The notes under the pieces: model-generated | The model's database searches: none | Told to the model about the DNA's origin: nothing | What the model saw: only the letters and a program-made list of their open reading frames with translations | Shown here: one piece after another, positions 23,549 to 36,888 of the stretch | Layout: the number at the start of each line of letters is the position of its first letter | Position numbering within the stretch: the stretch's first letter is position 1 | Assembly (NCBI GenBank): GCA_017590115.1 | Contig: JAGGNK010008781.1 | Span: forward strand, 3,887,676-3,951,675 | Reading direction: 5' to 3' | DNA: 64,000 bases | DNA from: Montifringilla adamsi | Lineage: Eukaryota; Chordata; Aves; Passeriformes; Passeridae | Position numbers and translations under genes: made by a program

Positions 23549-26200
23549 CGTCCCTGGGAATGGCAGCTGATCCGTGTGATCCTGGGGAGCTGGGATGCTG
23601 GGATCTGAGGCCAGGGATCTTCCCCTGCTGAGCAAACACTTGGTGTTAATCGCAGTGAGGAGAGCAGGAGGGGCAATGGCCCCCAGCACGTGTGGGAATT
23701 GGGGACAGGGAGAGAAGGGACAAACACACAGGAATGGGGGATCCCACGGAACGCACCGGTCCCAAACAAGATGCTCCCACAGCTCGTCCCTGATTTCCAC
23801 CCCCATCCATGAGGCATCAGGACGTGATTCAGTCCCTCAGCTCCACCAGGATGTGGCTGCAGCCTCATCCTGCAGAAAACGTTGCTTACCCGCCTACTTC
23901 CAGAGGGAAAACCAGGATAATGCTCATTAACAGCTCATCAACAGCTCTGACTTTCCAATCTGAAACATATTATGGCTTCTCTCTTTTTTTTTTTTTTTTT
24001 TTTTTTTTGTACTGAAGTGAACTGAAAGCCCAAAGGGAAGCTCCCCACACACAGCACTGACACCAGGCACCCTCTCACCTCTCTCCTCTCTGTCGGGATG
24101 GGGACAGGTGACAGTTCAGTGTCCCAGGGCACAACGGCAGCTCCCTCCACACCGGCCTAAGGCATGAGCTGTAACATTAAAGCCAGGATCAAAGAAAGGC
24201 CACTCACCCCCGGATGTGGGGTTAGGGGAGGAAACCCAATCAGGGTGTGGCAACAATTAACCCTGTGCAGCCTCCCTCGAGGGACTGGGGAAGATGGGGT
24301 CCTGCCTTGATCCCAGCAGCTTTTGGGATAATCCAGGACCGAAATCCCAGCCTGTACCCTCTGACCAAGGACCAAACACGAGCAGCAGCCTCAGGTGCAC
24401 ACAAGGAACCAAACAACCAACCACAGGTTACTAATAATTAAATAATAATTAATTCAAGGTATAAATGAGGTGCACATTGTCTACACGATCTATTTTATAT
24501 CCTGCGTTCTCACAGGGTTGTTTTCCCGATTCAGTTGATGCCCTGTATGTTTAAATATGTTAATTGTGGTGAATCAGCAGCATCACCTGCCATTGTCAGA
24601 CTCCAGGCTCCAAAGCCTGGATTGAGGGGGTTCAACCTCTCCCCTGTGAGAATCCAGGATACAAAACCCCCTAAATGGCTCAGGGGATTTAAAACCAAAA
24701 TCCCCCAAAGCCTGACCGAGAAGCACAGAGCATCCCACCCGGACGTGTCCTCACAGGAGGGACGTGGGGACGCCCAAGGACCCTCCCTGTTCCCGAGGAG
24801 TTTCACCCCAAAGGTCCCTGAGCGTCACCTTCCCGCCAGCCCTGCTTTGAAATTCCCATGGTGTTTGTGTTGGAAGCTATTGTTTCTCCCTGGGCTTTTC
24901 CTGCTGTTCCTTCCTGCCATTGCTGCTGCAGAGTCCCCGGCCGGGGGTGAAATCCCACCCTGTCACCTCCCCCTGGCTGAGCTCCGGGGGATGATAAGCA
25001 GCCAGAACAAATGAGGGTTGAGTGCAAAGTTTGGGAATGAGCTGGAGCAGGAGCCTTGTCCCAGGAAAACCTCGATGGCCAAAGAGATGAATTAAAGTCG
25101 ATGATCCGGTGGAAGGAACAGAATCAGCAGAACTGACTCTCCCAGAGATGTTAATGTTGATTAATGAGGGTTGCTTTATGGAACAGGGATTTCAGGTCAT
25201 CCCCTTCCCAAAGGCAGAGCTCCAGAAAGGTGGGGGAGCCCAGAACCCCATGTCCACCCCACCCCACCCCATTGCCTCATATCCCACCCCACTTCATTGC
25301 CTCCCATCGCACCACACCCCATTGCATCATATCCCATCCCATCCCATCCCATCCCATCCCATCCCATCATCCAGAGAACCCCAAAGCTCCCTGGACCTGC
25401 TCCACAGCCACCTTTTCCACTGTGGTGCCATCCATGGGGCAAGTGAGACACTCCCACCCCTCACTCTTACCCCACATTCAGCCCCTGCTCCAGAGGGACA
25501 GGAGAAATTCCCACTCCTCTTCCCACTGGGTCCACTCCCATGTTTTTAATGTAAAATCCTCCCTTTAGTATCATTTTTAATTGCTGGACCTGATGACTTT
25601 CAGCTCATCCCAAAGATCATTTTATTGGATTATTTATCTGAATTCTCTGTTAATTTTGCTCTGCAGGGATTGGTCTCTGTTCCCAGCTGGGATGAGGATG
25701 GCAGAGAGAACGGGAACACCAGGACTCTGCTTCCCTGTGGGATTTGGCAGAGGATGGGTTTGTATGCAGGGCTCATGAGGAGCAATCCCAAACTTCACAG
25801 GAGCAGCAGGCCAATCCCACCATGAACATTCCAGATGGGCAGGATGGGCACCAGGAGCCCAGACCTGCAGGAAAATCATCCAACAAACTCCCACCTGCCT
25901 CTCCAAAATTCTCTCAAAAATGGAAAGTCTCAGGAGCAGCTGCATGAAACCTCCTCATTTCTCACAGCAAAAAAAACTCTGAAGTCTGGGAAAAAAAAAA
26001 AAAAAAAAAAAAGCCACATAATACTAAGAGTGTTTCATTGCTCCTCTCTGGGCTGAAAATTCCCTGTTCAAGCCAAAACCACTGTTCTCCCTTCAATCTA
26101 TTAATCTTTGTCCTCCTACCTCAACAAAAACGAGCAGAGGGTTTACCCAAAATAGCCTTTTCTCCGTCATTCCCGCAGCTGTGTTTGTCTTGGTACCCAG
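23549..26200. other. CMKLR1 upstream region
   Basis: No coding gene seen. On the minus strand, TTCCCAG just before the start codon could be the acceptor joining a non-coding 5' exon. An AT-rich patch near 24420-24560 contains the near-palindrome ATTAAATAATAATTAAT and is a candidate regulatory element. Poly(T)/poly(A) runs lie at about 23983-24008 and 25990-26011. Confidence 0.45.
25255..25373. repeat. ATCCC/CACCCCATTGC simple repeat
   Basis: Imperfect CACCCCATTGCCTCATATCC units run into a pure ATCCC array near 25333-25365. Confidence 0.9.
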
Positions 26201-27010
26201 GGAAGGCAGGGTGGGATTCCCGACGGGCGGCTCGAGCACCGGCAGCATCCCGGCACATACCGGGGGAGGATGAGGTCAGGGATGTTGTTCTTGGGAAGGC
26301 AACAGGAAACCGAGAGAACAGCAGAAAGTGTTCAAATCCAGCTTTTCTGGGCGAAAAAGCTCTGCCCCGGCCAAGGCAGACGGGCGGGGGACGGATGTGA
26401 GCGGGGAAACGCGGCGGGATCCGCGTCCCGGGGACACGGGGAGGGCAGGGGATGCTCGGGGCCTCGGCTGGCAGCGGATCCCGGCGGGCAGGGCGCTGCC
26501 AGAGCCCTGCTCCCGGAGTTTATAGGGATGGGCAGGCTGCCAGCACCGCCTCCTGCCCGCCGGCCAGGCTTTTAGTGGGACAGGTTGAGGAGAACTGATA
26601 GAACCTAATCGAATCAAATCAAATTAAATTAAATCAAACCAGCAGAGCAGCTTTTGAGTACATCAGACCCTGCCTGAGCTGTCAAAGTGCATCACGCTTT
26701 GATGTACATCATGAAATGGATCCGGGCTGGGACCTGCCAGGGCTGAGGAAATTTGGGGAGCCCTGGGGTCGGTGCTTGTCCTTTCTAGAAAATTCTTGTC
26801 CCCGGCACGGGACAAACAAATCCCCCGGGGAACAGCCGGGTCCGCGCCCGCCCTGCTGCCGCCTCCTCCCCGGCAGCTGCTCTGCCTTTCCTTCCTTGGA
26901 GCACTTCCCTCTCCTCTTCCCATCGGCGGTTCCCGAGCTCCCAGCGCACCCCAAACCCCATCCCGCTTCCTCCGGGCGTGGGAGGCGTGGGCAGCTCCTG
27001 CACAGCTTCC
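26200..27010. other. CpG-rich block, possible promoter
   Basis: CpG dinucleotides are dense at about 26220-26560 and again at 26780-27000, unlike nearby sequence, with the AATCAAAT-type simple repeat at 26600-26640 between them. It could be the CMKLR1 upstream promoter, about 2.7-3.5 kb before the start codon, or that of an unannotated transcript. No conserved reading frame is present. Confidence 0.35.
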
Positions 27011-30000
27011 CGGGAGAGGGCGATGAATGGCAGGCAGATGTTTGGAGCTCAGCTTTGGGAAGGGCTCGGGGTAAAACGGGACCTCCACGTCCCTCTGGAG
27101 CTGCTGGCACCAGACCCCACCGAGCCCTGCCACAGTCCTGGATGTCCCTGGAGGGCAGGGATGTCCCCGGGGACATATGGCAGGTGCTGGTCCCTGTTCC
27201 GTGGGGGTTCACAGCTCTGGCTGAGTCCCACCCTGCGGGCTGGATCCCTAAGAATTCCCTAAGAATTCCATGGCATCCTATGCCCCAGGGAAGGCAGATG
27301 CAAACCCCATTCCGAGCTGGCACCCGAGGCCACCCCACCAATCCCCCTGGCACCCACGAGTTTCCAGCCCAGGGGTACACAGGAGGGACATCCCTGCAGG
27401 GATCCAACTGCCAGGAATCTCAGGGAGCAAGGCACCAAATGGCAAAGCAGCTCTGGGTACCCAGCCCCTTTATTTTAGCAGGTGATTGCCATGGAAACAG
27501 ATGCCACAGGGATGAGGCTGCTCAGCATCCCACTCCCCACCGGGATAGCCGGGATGAAGCCCCATTCCTCAGTGTAAATCGACCACCAGCCCATCAAGAG
27601 GGAGTTTACAGCTCCAGCCTGCCCAAAAGCTGCTCCTGGTTGTGACTCCAGCCCTGCCACCACTCCTGACCCCTCTGTCCTGCTCCAGCAGGCTGGGAAA
27701 GGCACAGGGATGTGGGATACCATGGGAGCAGCAGGCTGAGAATGAGCTCCTGCCAGCAAGAATCCAGGCTGGAAATTCTCCCAAACCTCCCCCAGCACCT
27801 GGAGACACCCAGGGCAAAGTGAGGAGGCACAGCTATAGGGGGAAACTGAGGCACATAGAGCAGTGGGAAGCTTAATCCCTACCTGCATCCACTCAGACAC
27901 ATCCCAGTTCTCCATCCTGGATCTGGGACCCCCACACCCGGCAGCCTCTCCCTGCATCCCTGAGGCTGAGGCTGCACCACACCCGTGTGAACAGTGCAGG
28001 AAAAAGGGAATAGCTGGAAAAGGCAGCCTTAAAAAAGCTGCTGTGCCCAGGGTGGGACAGAAAAACATGAGTCAGTGTTTATCTGGGCAGAGCCAGCCAG
28101 GCTGAGCGGGATGGGTCGGGATAGGATGGGATGGATCCCGCAGATCCTCCAGGTCACATTGTGGGGTCACCCCCATGGGGAAAGCGCCCCAATCCTGCCA
28201 GAAGAAGGGGTTTAACCTCAAAATTTGGGTCATGAAAGGCCCCTCCCAGGGTGAAACTCCGGCAGAGGAACTCGGCCTTCCCTGGCACCGAGTGTTGAAA
28301 GAGCCACCCCGTTCGTAAAATCCTGGCCTTTTGCTCCATCTGTTCTGTTCTCGGGAAGGTTTGAGGATTAAAGGGGAAAATTTTGGGCGTTTGCACCAAC
28401 ACAGGCAAAGATTTCCTTGAAAAAGGGCAGTTTGTACTTCTGAGCTGCCTAAAATGACTTGGCTTCCAAGATAATAAAAGTTCTTTCATCTCCTCTACTC
28501 TCTTCTAATAATCCAAAGCTTTCTCCTGGCACTTTTCAGGCGATAAAAAGAAAAAAAACCCTCACTTTTTCTGAGCATCCTGCCTGCTACATCCCAGCAG
28601 TGCAGTAATGCTGTCCCTAACCTTAGCTTGGGCTTTGTCAGGGGACAAAACCTTGGGGACATCACTCCAGATTTGGGGTGTACAAAGGGAAAGAAACCCG
28701 AGCAAACAGAAACAGGGCTGCGGGAGGGACGTGACCCCGCAGGGGATGTGGCATGGCTGGGGACAGCAGACTCAGCCCCCCCCCGAGCGAGGAAGTCACC
28801 CCGGATCCGCGGGAGCATCCTCCCAGCTGTGCTCTGTGTCCCCAGCTGAATGCTGATCAGCACGGCAAAGAAAAGCCACCCTGTTCTCCCTGTCCCCAGC
28901 CGGGGGACACTGCCACACTGTCAGGGCATCAACCCCCCCAAATTCACTGCCAGCTCCTCTCCCTTTCTGTGCTGTTTTCCCACCCCGCAGGCTGCAAAGC
29001 CCAGCTCCAAAAGAGGTTGGGAGTTTTGGGAAAATTAGGGGGTTTGGGGTGAAGGACAGTGGGGATCCCAAAACCACTGTATAACAACAGGGGAGGAAAA
29101 AACCTCAACTGGTTGCAAACCCTTCCTCCTAAATCCCTAAAAAAAAAAAAATAAAAAATTAACAAAAAGATATAAATCCAGTGGTGTTTACCTGAGCTGG
29201 ATAAATCCCCAAGGAATTTTCAGCATTTAGAGGCTGCATTAGACATCTCTGCTTCTCCTCCAGCCCCGTTAGGGCTGGCATGGGAACGACCCTGGGCTTG
29301 TGGCTTTGGCATCCAGCTGGATCTGACACAGATATTGCCGAGCTTTCTCATCCCGAGGAGAAGCACATGGGATGGGAGGATGAGGAAAATAAATGCAGCC
29401 CGTGGAATAAACCAGCTGCTGGCCTCAGCAGAGCTGCAAGGGGAAGCTCTGGGGGAGGATGTTGAGCTTGCGGAGTTTAGCCGGACACAGAAGGGGATGT
29501 GGCACCAGCGACATGCCCCATCCACCACGGCTCCTGTGCTGCCCACAGTGGCTTGGGAATCTCCTGGGAGCCTTTGGGAAGGGTTTGGGTGTCCCTCATT
29601 GTGAGCAGAGCCAAAGGGTCCCCTCGGGCTCCTCCACCTGTGCTGCCCCTCATCCCTGTTCCCCAGGCACCCCAAATCCAGGCCCTGCTCCTGGGATGCT
29701 CCTGGCCTCACACACAGGAGAGGGGGAACCCAAAGCCATTTCTGGGGTGCAGGGAAGAAGAGAAGCTGTTCATCAGGCCCATCCCACAGTACATTCCAAT
29801 GAGGAAATCAGCCTGGCCTGGTTTGTACCCCCAAAGAGAGGGTCACCAGCCAAGAGCTGTCCCCAGCCATCCTTACCTCAGCACTGTGCCTGCCAGGAGT
29901 TGGAAATTGCCAGTGGCAGCCGGTGATCCAGCACAAGCTGAGCATGGATGGACAAAAATCCCTGCCCTGAGCCAGGAGAGCTCATCCAGAAGGAGATGCA

Positions 30001-30650
30001 AAACACCTGGAGCAAAAGCTGCACTGTGCTGTGAAAGAGCATCACCAGAGCCCCCACCTGCCCTCCGACATCAGGATCCACCAGTTTTCCAGGGGACAAA
30101 TCCCAGTTCCCTCAGAGCTGGAAAAGCACCACCCAAGTGTGACCAGGGGACAGGGAGTGATGCCAGCAGGGAGTGGTGGCAGGTGGGAGGGAGCTTGAGG
30201 CCACCGTGTTCCGTGAGGTGGGGACATTGACCCCGTCCCACGCGGAGCAGCTCCCGTGAGAGCCGAAAAAGAGGAATCGGAGGCACTGCCAGCTTTGCAC
30301 AACTCTGTGTCGCAACACCCCCGAGCTGAATCAGGGCTGAAAAAATGCTGATGTGCCGGTTCCTGGGGCTGCTGCAGGGAAAGGAGAAGCCCCAGAAAGC
30401 CCTGAAGTGTGAACCGGGCAGGGATGTGCCAATCCTCCTGTGGAACCAGGCTGGGGACTCGTGACAGGCTCCCCGGGGTCCCTCTCTCCCAGGACCCCCG
30501 GGATGGGGTGGCAGCTCCGGGATGTTCCACGCTTGTGGCACCTCTGGCAGTCCCCAGGTGCAGAGGAGGTGCCCCGGGGCAGTGGGAAATGCAGCCCAAA
30601 ATTGTAAAAACCACGAGAAACACTGACCCGGCTGGGGAGTGGCACAGGCT
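27010..30650. other. Intergenic region between CMKLR1 and FICD
   Basis: No recognisable gene. Open frames of 100-310 codons occur on both strands, but they are low-complexity, Pro/Gly/Ser-rich and unlike known proteins, as expected by chance in GC-rich DNA. A minus-strand AATAAA (complement of TTTATT near 27471) is isolated. Confidence 0.5.
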
Positions 30651-32960
30651 GGATCTGCCCCATGGCTCTGCTACCACCTCCTGTCCCTTCTGCTCCCCCA
30701 GTGTCCCCCACCAAGTGACCTCTCCCGATACCTCGTGCGGTGTCAACGCTGTCCCGCTGCTCCGTGCCGGGCAGGACGAGCTCGGGGTGCCCTGGGTGCC
30801 AGCGGGATCCCATTCCCAGGCGGATCCCGGCGTGCCGGGACAGACACAGGCACGGTGCCGCTCCCCGACGGTTTTAAGGGAGAGGGGAGGGAGTTGCATC
30901 CATCACCAAGGTTTTCTTGGCAGCGCGATGCTCGGCGAGCAACAGCTGGGAGAGGGTGTGACGCCGGGAGCTGGGAACGCTGGCCTGGATCACAACCCAG
31001 CGTGAGGAAGCAACAAGCTGCTTCCCGAGGGGCCTCCTTTCCTGTGCCGCCCCCCGGGCCGGAGCTCACCGTCCCACGGAGGGATAACGGAGCTCAGAGC
31101 GCTCCGCGGGGATGCTGCTCCAGCCGGGAGCCCGAGGGGAGGCAGGTGGCAGCCAGCCCCCCTCGCTGCGCTGTCCCCACCCTGGGTCAGCCGCTGTCCT
31201 CTGCTCCCCCCACCGCCCCCAACTCCTTCCAAGACGTTGAGTCACTTCCCTTCAGGCAAAATCTGGCTCCCAAACGCTGCTCCTGCTGCTCAGGGGCTGC
31301 TTTTCCCGATGGATTTCATTACCACCAGGATGCTGCAGCTGCTTCCAGGCAGCCCCCCCAGCCCGCAGAGGCTCTGTGGTGGCAGCTCTGTCACCCCAGC
31401 CCCTTTAACACCTGCAAGAAAAGTTCGCTGGGGACCACAGAGGAGCTGGGAGAGGCTCCAGGGTCCCCCGAGTAGGAGGGATGGGAAAGGCTGGATGCAG
31501 GGATGGGGTTCAGAGCAACAAACAAGAGGTTTTTGGGGCAGCCCCCCAGATTGGGAGCACTGAGCAGCACAGCCCCACCCACACAGAGCAGGAGGTTTGG
31601 ATAACCCCGGGCTTGATGTGGCACCGGGAAAATTCCTTCCCTCCCCACGCAGCTCCCTCGCTCCCAAGCCTCAGGCATCCCAGTCCCAGCATCCATCCCA
31701 GTCCCAGCATCCCTCCCAGCGGGATAAGAGCCAGTGCAGGGGTTGGGAGCAAAGGCAGCACAAGGAAACACAAGAACGTTTGGCAGTGATGCCCCCCCAG
31801 CCTCCTCCAGCCTGGAAAAGGAGCAGGATTTGCCCCACTGGGACACCCCAGCTCAAGCAACACTGCCCTGAGTTTGTCACCAGCCATTCCAACCCTCTCC
31901 CCAGCAGAAAGGAAGTTTGTCTACCACAGGATACTAATTAAGGCTAATTAATTACCCTCAGCTGTAAAGACAGAGCAAAAAACATCCTGAATCCAGCAGT
32001 AAGGTACAAAACCAGTCACAAACTGATGGGATTTCCTTTTGTGTGTCTTGAGTCCAGCGGTGCCACCAAGAGATGCTCAGCCCAAGCAGCTCCAGGTGGC
32101 ACTAGCTGGGACCTGGTGGGGAACTTTGGGCTTCCCAAAACCACCCCAGGGCCTGCTGGGGCTGGGAATGCTGGGTCATGGATGCTCCTGCACGTGGCCT
32201 TGCCAAGGGCTGACCTCAGGACATCGAGCAATGACCGAAATCCCGGCAGCTCTGGGGGGTCCAGAGCCCAGACCTGGCACAATCCCCGTGTTCCCAGCAA
32301 GGCTGAGCTCTGCAGCCCCACAGAACCAACCCATCCCTTGGCACTGCCTCCTTTCCCAGGCACCTGACACTTCCCCACGCCCAGGCAGGATGCAGGATGC
32401 TGGTCTCACACTGATCCCTGTGTTTAGCAAGGAAAACACGCTGACTTGGGATGTCATTTCCCATCCCGAGCGTTTGTGGGTTGGGGTTTCCCTCCGGGGC
32501 ACTCGGCACCGCCTGCTCAGCAAAGCCCTGCCGGCAGCAGCGCCTGCGGGAGGACAAATCCCTGTTCCCAGGGCTGGTGATGGAGCAGGATCCGCGCGGG
32601 AGCCGCCGTCGGGAGCGGCAATTCCAGGCGCCGCAGCCGGCGCAGCCTTTGGCAGCTGTCGTGTCCTTGGCAAGCGCCGAGTGCCACCCACACCGAGCAG
32701 AGCAATTAAAGCTCTAAATTGATTTGGGCTGATTAAACGCCCTGGAGCAACTCCCTGCCGGGCCGGGATGCGCGGAGGGAGCCGGGATATGCGGATGGAG
32801 CCGGGATGCGCGGATGGAGCCGGGATGCGCGGGTGGGATTAAGATGCGCAGATGGGGTCGGGATGCGCGCATCGGGTTGGGATGCGCGGGTGGGATTAAG
32901 ATGCGCGGATGGAGTCGGGATGCGCGGCCGGAGCCCGGCAGGTCCGACCCCTCCGGTTCT
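30650..32960. other. CpG-rich intergenic blocks
   Basis: Two CpG-dense blocks, about 30710-31150 and 32460-32960, are candidate promoters of non-coding transcripts or distal regulatory DNA. The second ends in a GC-rich minisatellite. A short repeated CCCAGTCCCAGCATCC occurs near 31677-31715. No protein is recognisable. Confidence 0.35.
32760..32940. repeat. GC-rich minisatellite, 20-bp unit
   Basis: About nine imperfect copies of a 20-bp unit close to GCCGGGATGCGCGGATGGAG, several with a GGGATTAAGATGCGC variant. It is rich in CpG and GCGC. Confidence 0.94.
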
Positions 32961-34082
32961 CGCCCTTCTTCCCTCCCACACAGGCTCTGGGAACCCGCCT
33001 GACTCATCCCGAAACAGATGTGGCAGTCAATGGGGAAGAAATTGGAGGAAGTTTGGAAGTTTTCTCTCTCCGGGGGAGCTTTCTCCGGCATCCAGCAGCA
33101 CTTTCCCTCGCCCCGGGCAGAGCCGTGGGGATAAATGGGAATGGCAGGAAAAGGAGCTGGGCTCAGCTACGAGGGCAAGAGGGGAGGCTCCCACTGCATA
33201 TCCCAGCTCCAAATCCCGGGTTTTAGAGCTGGGTTTATGCCCAGGGATAACTCTGCCCTGTCTTTCCCCCAGGGAGCTCATCCCTGCTCCACACCCGCTG
33301 CGGTCCCGAGCTCCGGATCCCGTCACTGCCTCCCGATCCAATGGCAAACTCCCTGCACAAATAAAGAAGCCACAGACAGGATGTTCAGGAGACGGCTCCT
33401 GTTCCCTTTTTTCGCTGATTTGATACAACCACAGGAAAAAAAAACCAACCCCAGTCCCAACCTTGTGCAACTCGAGCTTATAAATAGCCCCAGAAACACA
33501 GCAGGGCTGGGATGGGACGGCCAAATCCCGCTGTGCTCCTCAGGCTGGCACCTTATCCTGCTGCATCCCACCCCTGGGATGGGCAGGTCAGGGATCTCCA
33601 CCTGGTTCAGCCCCCAAACACCCTCACAGAGCCTCTCTTTGCCTCCAATCTTGCATCATTCCCCCCATTTCCCCACGTGCTTCCCTCGGAGCTGTGCCAG
33701 GGCTGGATCTGAGCGATGCACGCCCACGGGCCAGGGGAGAATTCCGAGTGCTCGGCTCCCAAACCCCACCCTTGGCAGAGGAGGAGTGATAGGAACAATC
33801 CCAGAGCACAGCTGGGCCCTGTTCCATGGATCCCCCCATCTGAGGCATCACCCACCCGCTCCCATCCCCATCCTGCTCCCCAGGAGTGATGGAAGTGCCA
33901 CATCAGGAGATTTATCCATGATTTCCAATTCCTGCTGGAGCTGTCAAAGGCCACTGACAGCTCCTGGAGCAGGGATGAGGAATTGCCAGGCATGGACACT
34001 TTGTTGTTGCCTTGGAGCCCTTCAGCAGGTGACAGACAGGATGTCACCTGTCACCTGCCCAGGGATTTATGAGCAGAGGTGG

Positions 34083-34205
34083 CATCAAATCCTGGAGTGG
34101 TTGGGTTTGGAAGAACCTTAAACTCATCCCATTCCATTACCTGCCATGGACAGGAACACATTCCATAGATCAGGTTGCTCCAAGCCCCATCCAACCTGGC
34201 CTTGG
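34083..34205 (-). mobile_element. CR1 LINE 3' fragment, inverted
   Basis: GGGTTTGGAAGAACCTTAAA and GGTTGCTCCAAGCCCCATCC match the inverted CR1 tail; the copy is truncated and followed by an A-rich repeat. Confidence 0.8.
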
Positions 34206-36840
34206 AATAAGAAATTCCATTAAAAAAAAAAAAAAGAAATTCAATAAAAATTTTAGAAATTCCATTAAAAATGCCTACAGGGCTCCAGGACTGGATGCTG
34301 CACATCCCACTGGAAAATGGGAGATGCTGACAGGTTTCAATTCCTTGTGCTGGGAACCACTGGAGCTGACTTCAGGCTCATCTTTCACCCTGAACTCCTT
34401 CAGCATCCTCCAAAAATCCTCTGGATGTGCTTTTCCTGCTGCCGGTGTGCTGAGTGAAGACACCAAAAATGGACAGAGGGGAGTATTCCTGAAATCTCCC
34501 AGCAGAAAAATCAGTGGGATGTGGCTGATAAAACCCCTCAGGAAACTCCCAATCTTTAAGGCACCAATTGGATTTGTCTAATAACAATGACTTAATAACA
34601 ACAGATTCCTTCAAATTCCCAAACATCCATAAGGAAACCTGCTTTATTTATGTGGTTTTTAATTAATAAACCCAGTTTTTCCTTGCAATCAACATCTGGG
34701 AGCTCACCATTCCATGGAGCAGAGCTTTGCAGGGACAAGTATTTTTGAAGTTGGCTTTGCCAATGGCCCCATCCTGCTCCCCATCACTGGGATGGGCCCA
34801 AGGACTGCCCAGCTCTGGGCTGGGAAGCAGCTCCTTGTGGAAGGCTCAGCATTCCTGCCAGCTCTGAGCAATCCATGCCTTTTTCGGGTTTTTTTTGGCT
34901 GGGGGTGGCCTTGGTGCAGGTTCCCTGAGTGCCAATTGCCCTGGAATTTGTAAAAATAACAGCAAAATATGTTTTATTCCTGAGCCTTTGCCAAGCTGGG
35001 ATTATTTCTGAAATGAGGGAGCACTCAGTGGTGCCAGGGAGATGTGGGGGCACCTGTGCCCTCACTGGGGTTCCCCACAGCATCTTCCCTGGATGGATCT
35101 GGATCACTGATCCCAATATCCAGAGCTCAGCCCCGTGCTGGATACAACCTTTCCCACACAGGAGCCCAGTCCCAAAACCCAGCTGTTACCTCAGAATTAT
35201 TTAAATAGATCCAGAAATGTAGGGATCCATCCAGGGGGTGCTGCTGGTGGAAGCCAGATCCACTGACACCAATGAATTCCTGATTTTTATTCCCCAAGCA
35301 GTGCAGAGGGAATCCCTGTTATCCACGGCCTGGAGTGGGTGCAGAAAGTCCCCAGCACTGTTCCTGGCTGATGGAGAATGGAGCTCACATCCAGCTGCTC
35401 CCAGAAGGATTCAGAGACCTTGGGAAAACCTTATAAATCAATAGGGATAAATTGAAAATTCGGGCAGGACTTCACATAATTCATTCACTCTCCCTGAAGA
35501 ATTCTGGGGAAAAAACAGGTTGGGAAAAGGGAATTTGGGGTACCCTGGCCTGGATGTGGCTTCCCTGGCACATCTGGCTGGAGAGAGGATGTCCAAGGAA
35601 TTAATTCTGTGTGGAGATCACTGGAATGTCAGGAGACCTCTGATTTATCCCCGGCCTTCAAGTGCAGGAATTAATTCTGACCACGGAATTCCGGCCACTT
35701 CCAACACCAGCAGAAGCTGCCTTCAAGGAGCCATAATCCCCAAGGGAATTAAAACTAAAAACTAATTAAAACTAAAGCATTTCCCTGGATATCCCACCAG
35801 GAATGCGGGGTATCCCTCACACTCACCCTGGCATCTTCCCAACCCAGCAAATCCCGGGCACTGCTGGTGAGGAGCTCCTGCAAAACAATTCCCCTGTGGA
35901 AAACAGGGAGCTAATGGCATTTAGGGGAAGAGGAATGAGAGGCTGGATGTAAGCAGACCCAGTTAGTGGATGGGTCAATTAAGAGAGAGGTGATGGGATA
36001 TTGGAGATCCCAAATCCCTCCTTGCTCTGAGGACCCCACGTGCTCGTCTCCCGTCATTGCTCCTGGAAAATCCCACCATGAAGGATTTAAACGAGTCATT
36101 TATCAATTAAATGTGAGCTCTGGCAAATTAAAATCTGTCCTCTTGTTTAATTAATAGGGCAGCTTTATATTCGACAAATTAGGGAGCCTCTTGATGAGCT
36201 AATTTGTTAATTAATGGAAGGCTGGAGGCTCTTCCTTCATTAGATGTTGGCACATCCAAAGTGCAGCTCGTCCTTCAGGAGCCCTGGGCTCAGAATGGGA
36301 ACAGCCCTGGCAGTGGATTTGCCATGGGAGAGCTCTTGGCATGGCTCCTGGCACTCCTGGGATTTATGGCAGCAGTGCATTCCCCTTCCCTTCCCCTTTG
36401 GGAAAATTTACATCCCTTGCCAAGGAAAAGAGCAAGATCCTGAGGCCAAACGGAGCCCAGAGTTGCTCCAGGATGGAAAGAGGGAAAGAAATTGATAAAA
36501 AATGGGGAAAAAAATCTTGTGGCCCTGACCAGGGATCTGTGTTGGGAGGGAATCAGCACTGAGGTTGGAGGATCCAGAGCTCATCCCAGCAGATCCAAGG
36601 ATTCCTGGGTGTCTCCAACACCCAGATCACTCTGCAGGGAAAACGAATCCCCCAGGGATATCCAGCTCATGGATCAGCCCTTACCCCATCCCAGGTGGCC
36701 ACAGCTACCCCCTCCCAGTGCTTCCAGTACAAACCAGTGCCAGGATGGTGCTGAGGCTGGGGGGGCTCCACGAGCTGCTCCAAAGGATGCCAGGGAAAGA
36801 GGGATCACAGCAATCCCAGGACAGGGATCCCTGAAGGAGT

Positions 36841-36888
36841 GCTGGACCAGTAACCCCAGTAAGAGCTGGACCAGTAACCCCAGTAAGA
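36841..36888. repeat. Two exact copies of a 24-bp unit
   Basis: GCTGGACCAGTAACCCCAG plus TAAGA occurs at 36841-36864 and again at 36865-36888 with no mismatch. Confidence 0.95.

Noticed and set aside
22910..23608. 232-codon plus-strand open frame
   Set aside because: It is the antisense shadow of CMKLR1; the composition follows the complementary codons.
23549..23806. In-frame N-terminal extension of CMKLR1 by 86 residues
   Set aside because: The extension has no receptor features and would place a long Pro/Cys-rich stretch before the normal acidic N-terminus. The start at 23548 gives the usual family length.
26716..27645. 309-codon open frame in the intergenic region
   Set aside because: No recognisable domain, no codon pattern and overlapping frames of similar length on both strands; GC-rich chance frame.
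30042..30899. 285-codon minus-strand open frame
   Set aside because: Same reasons: low-complexity composition, no conserved motif, no splice or start context.
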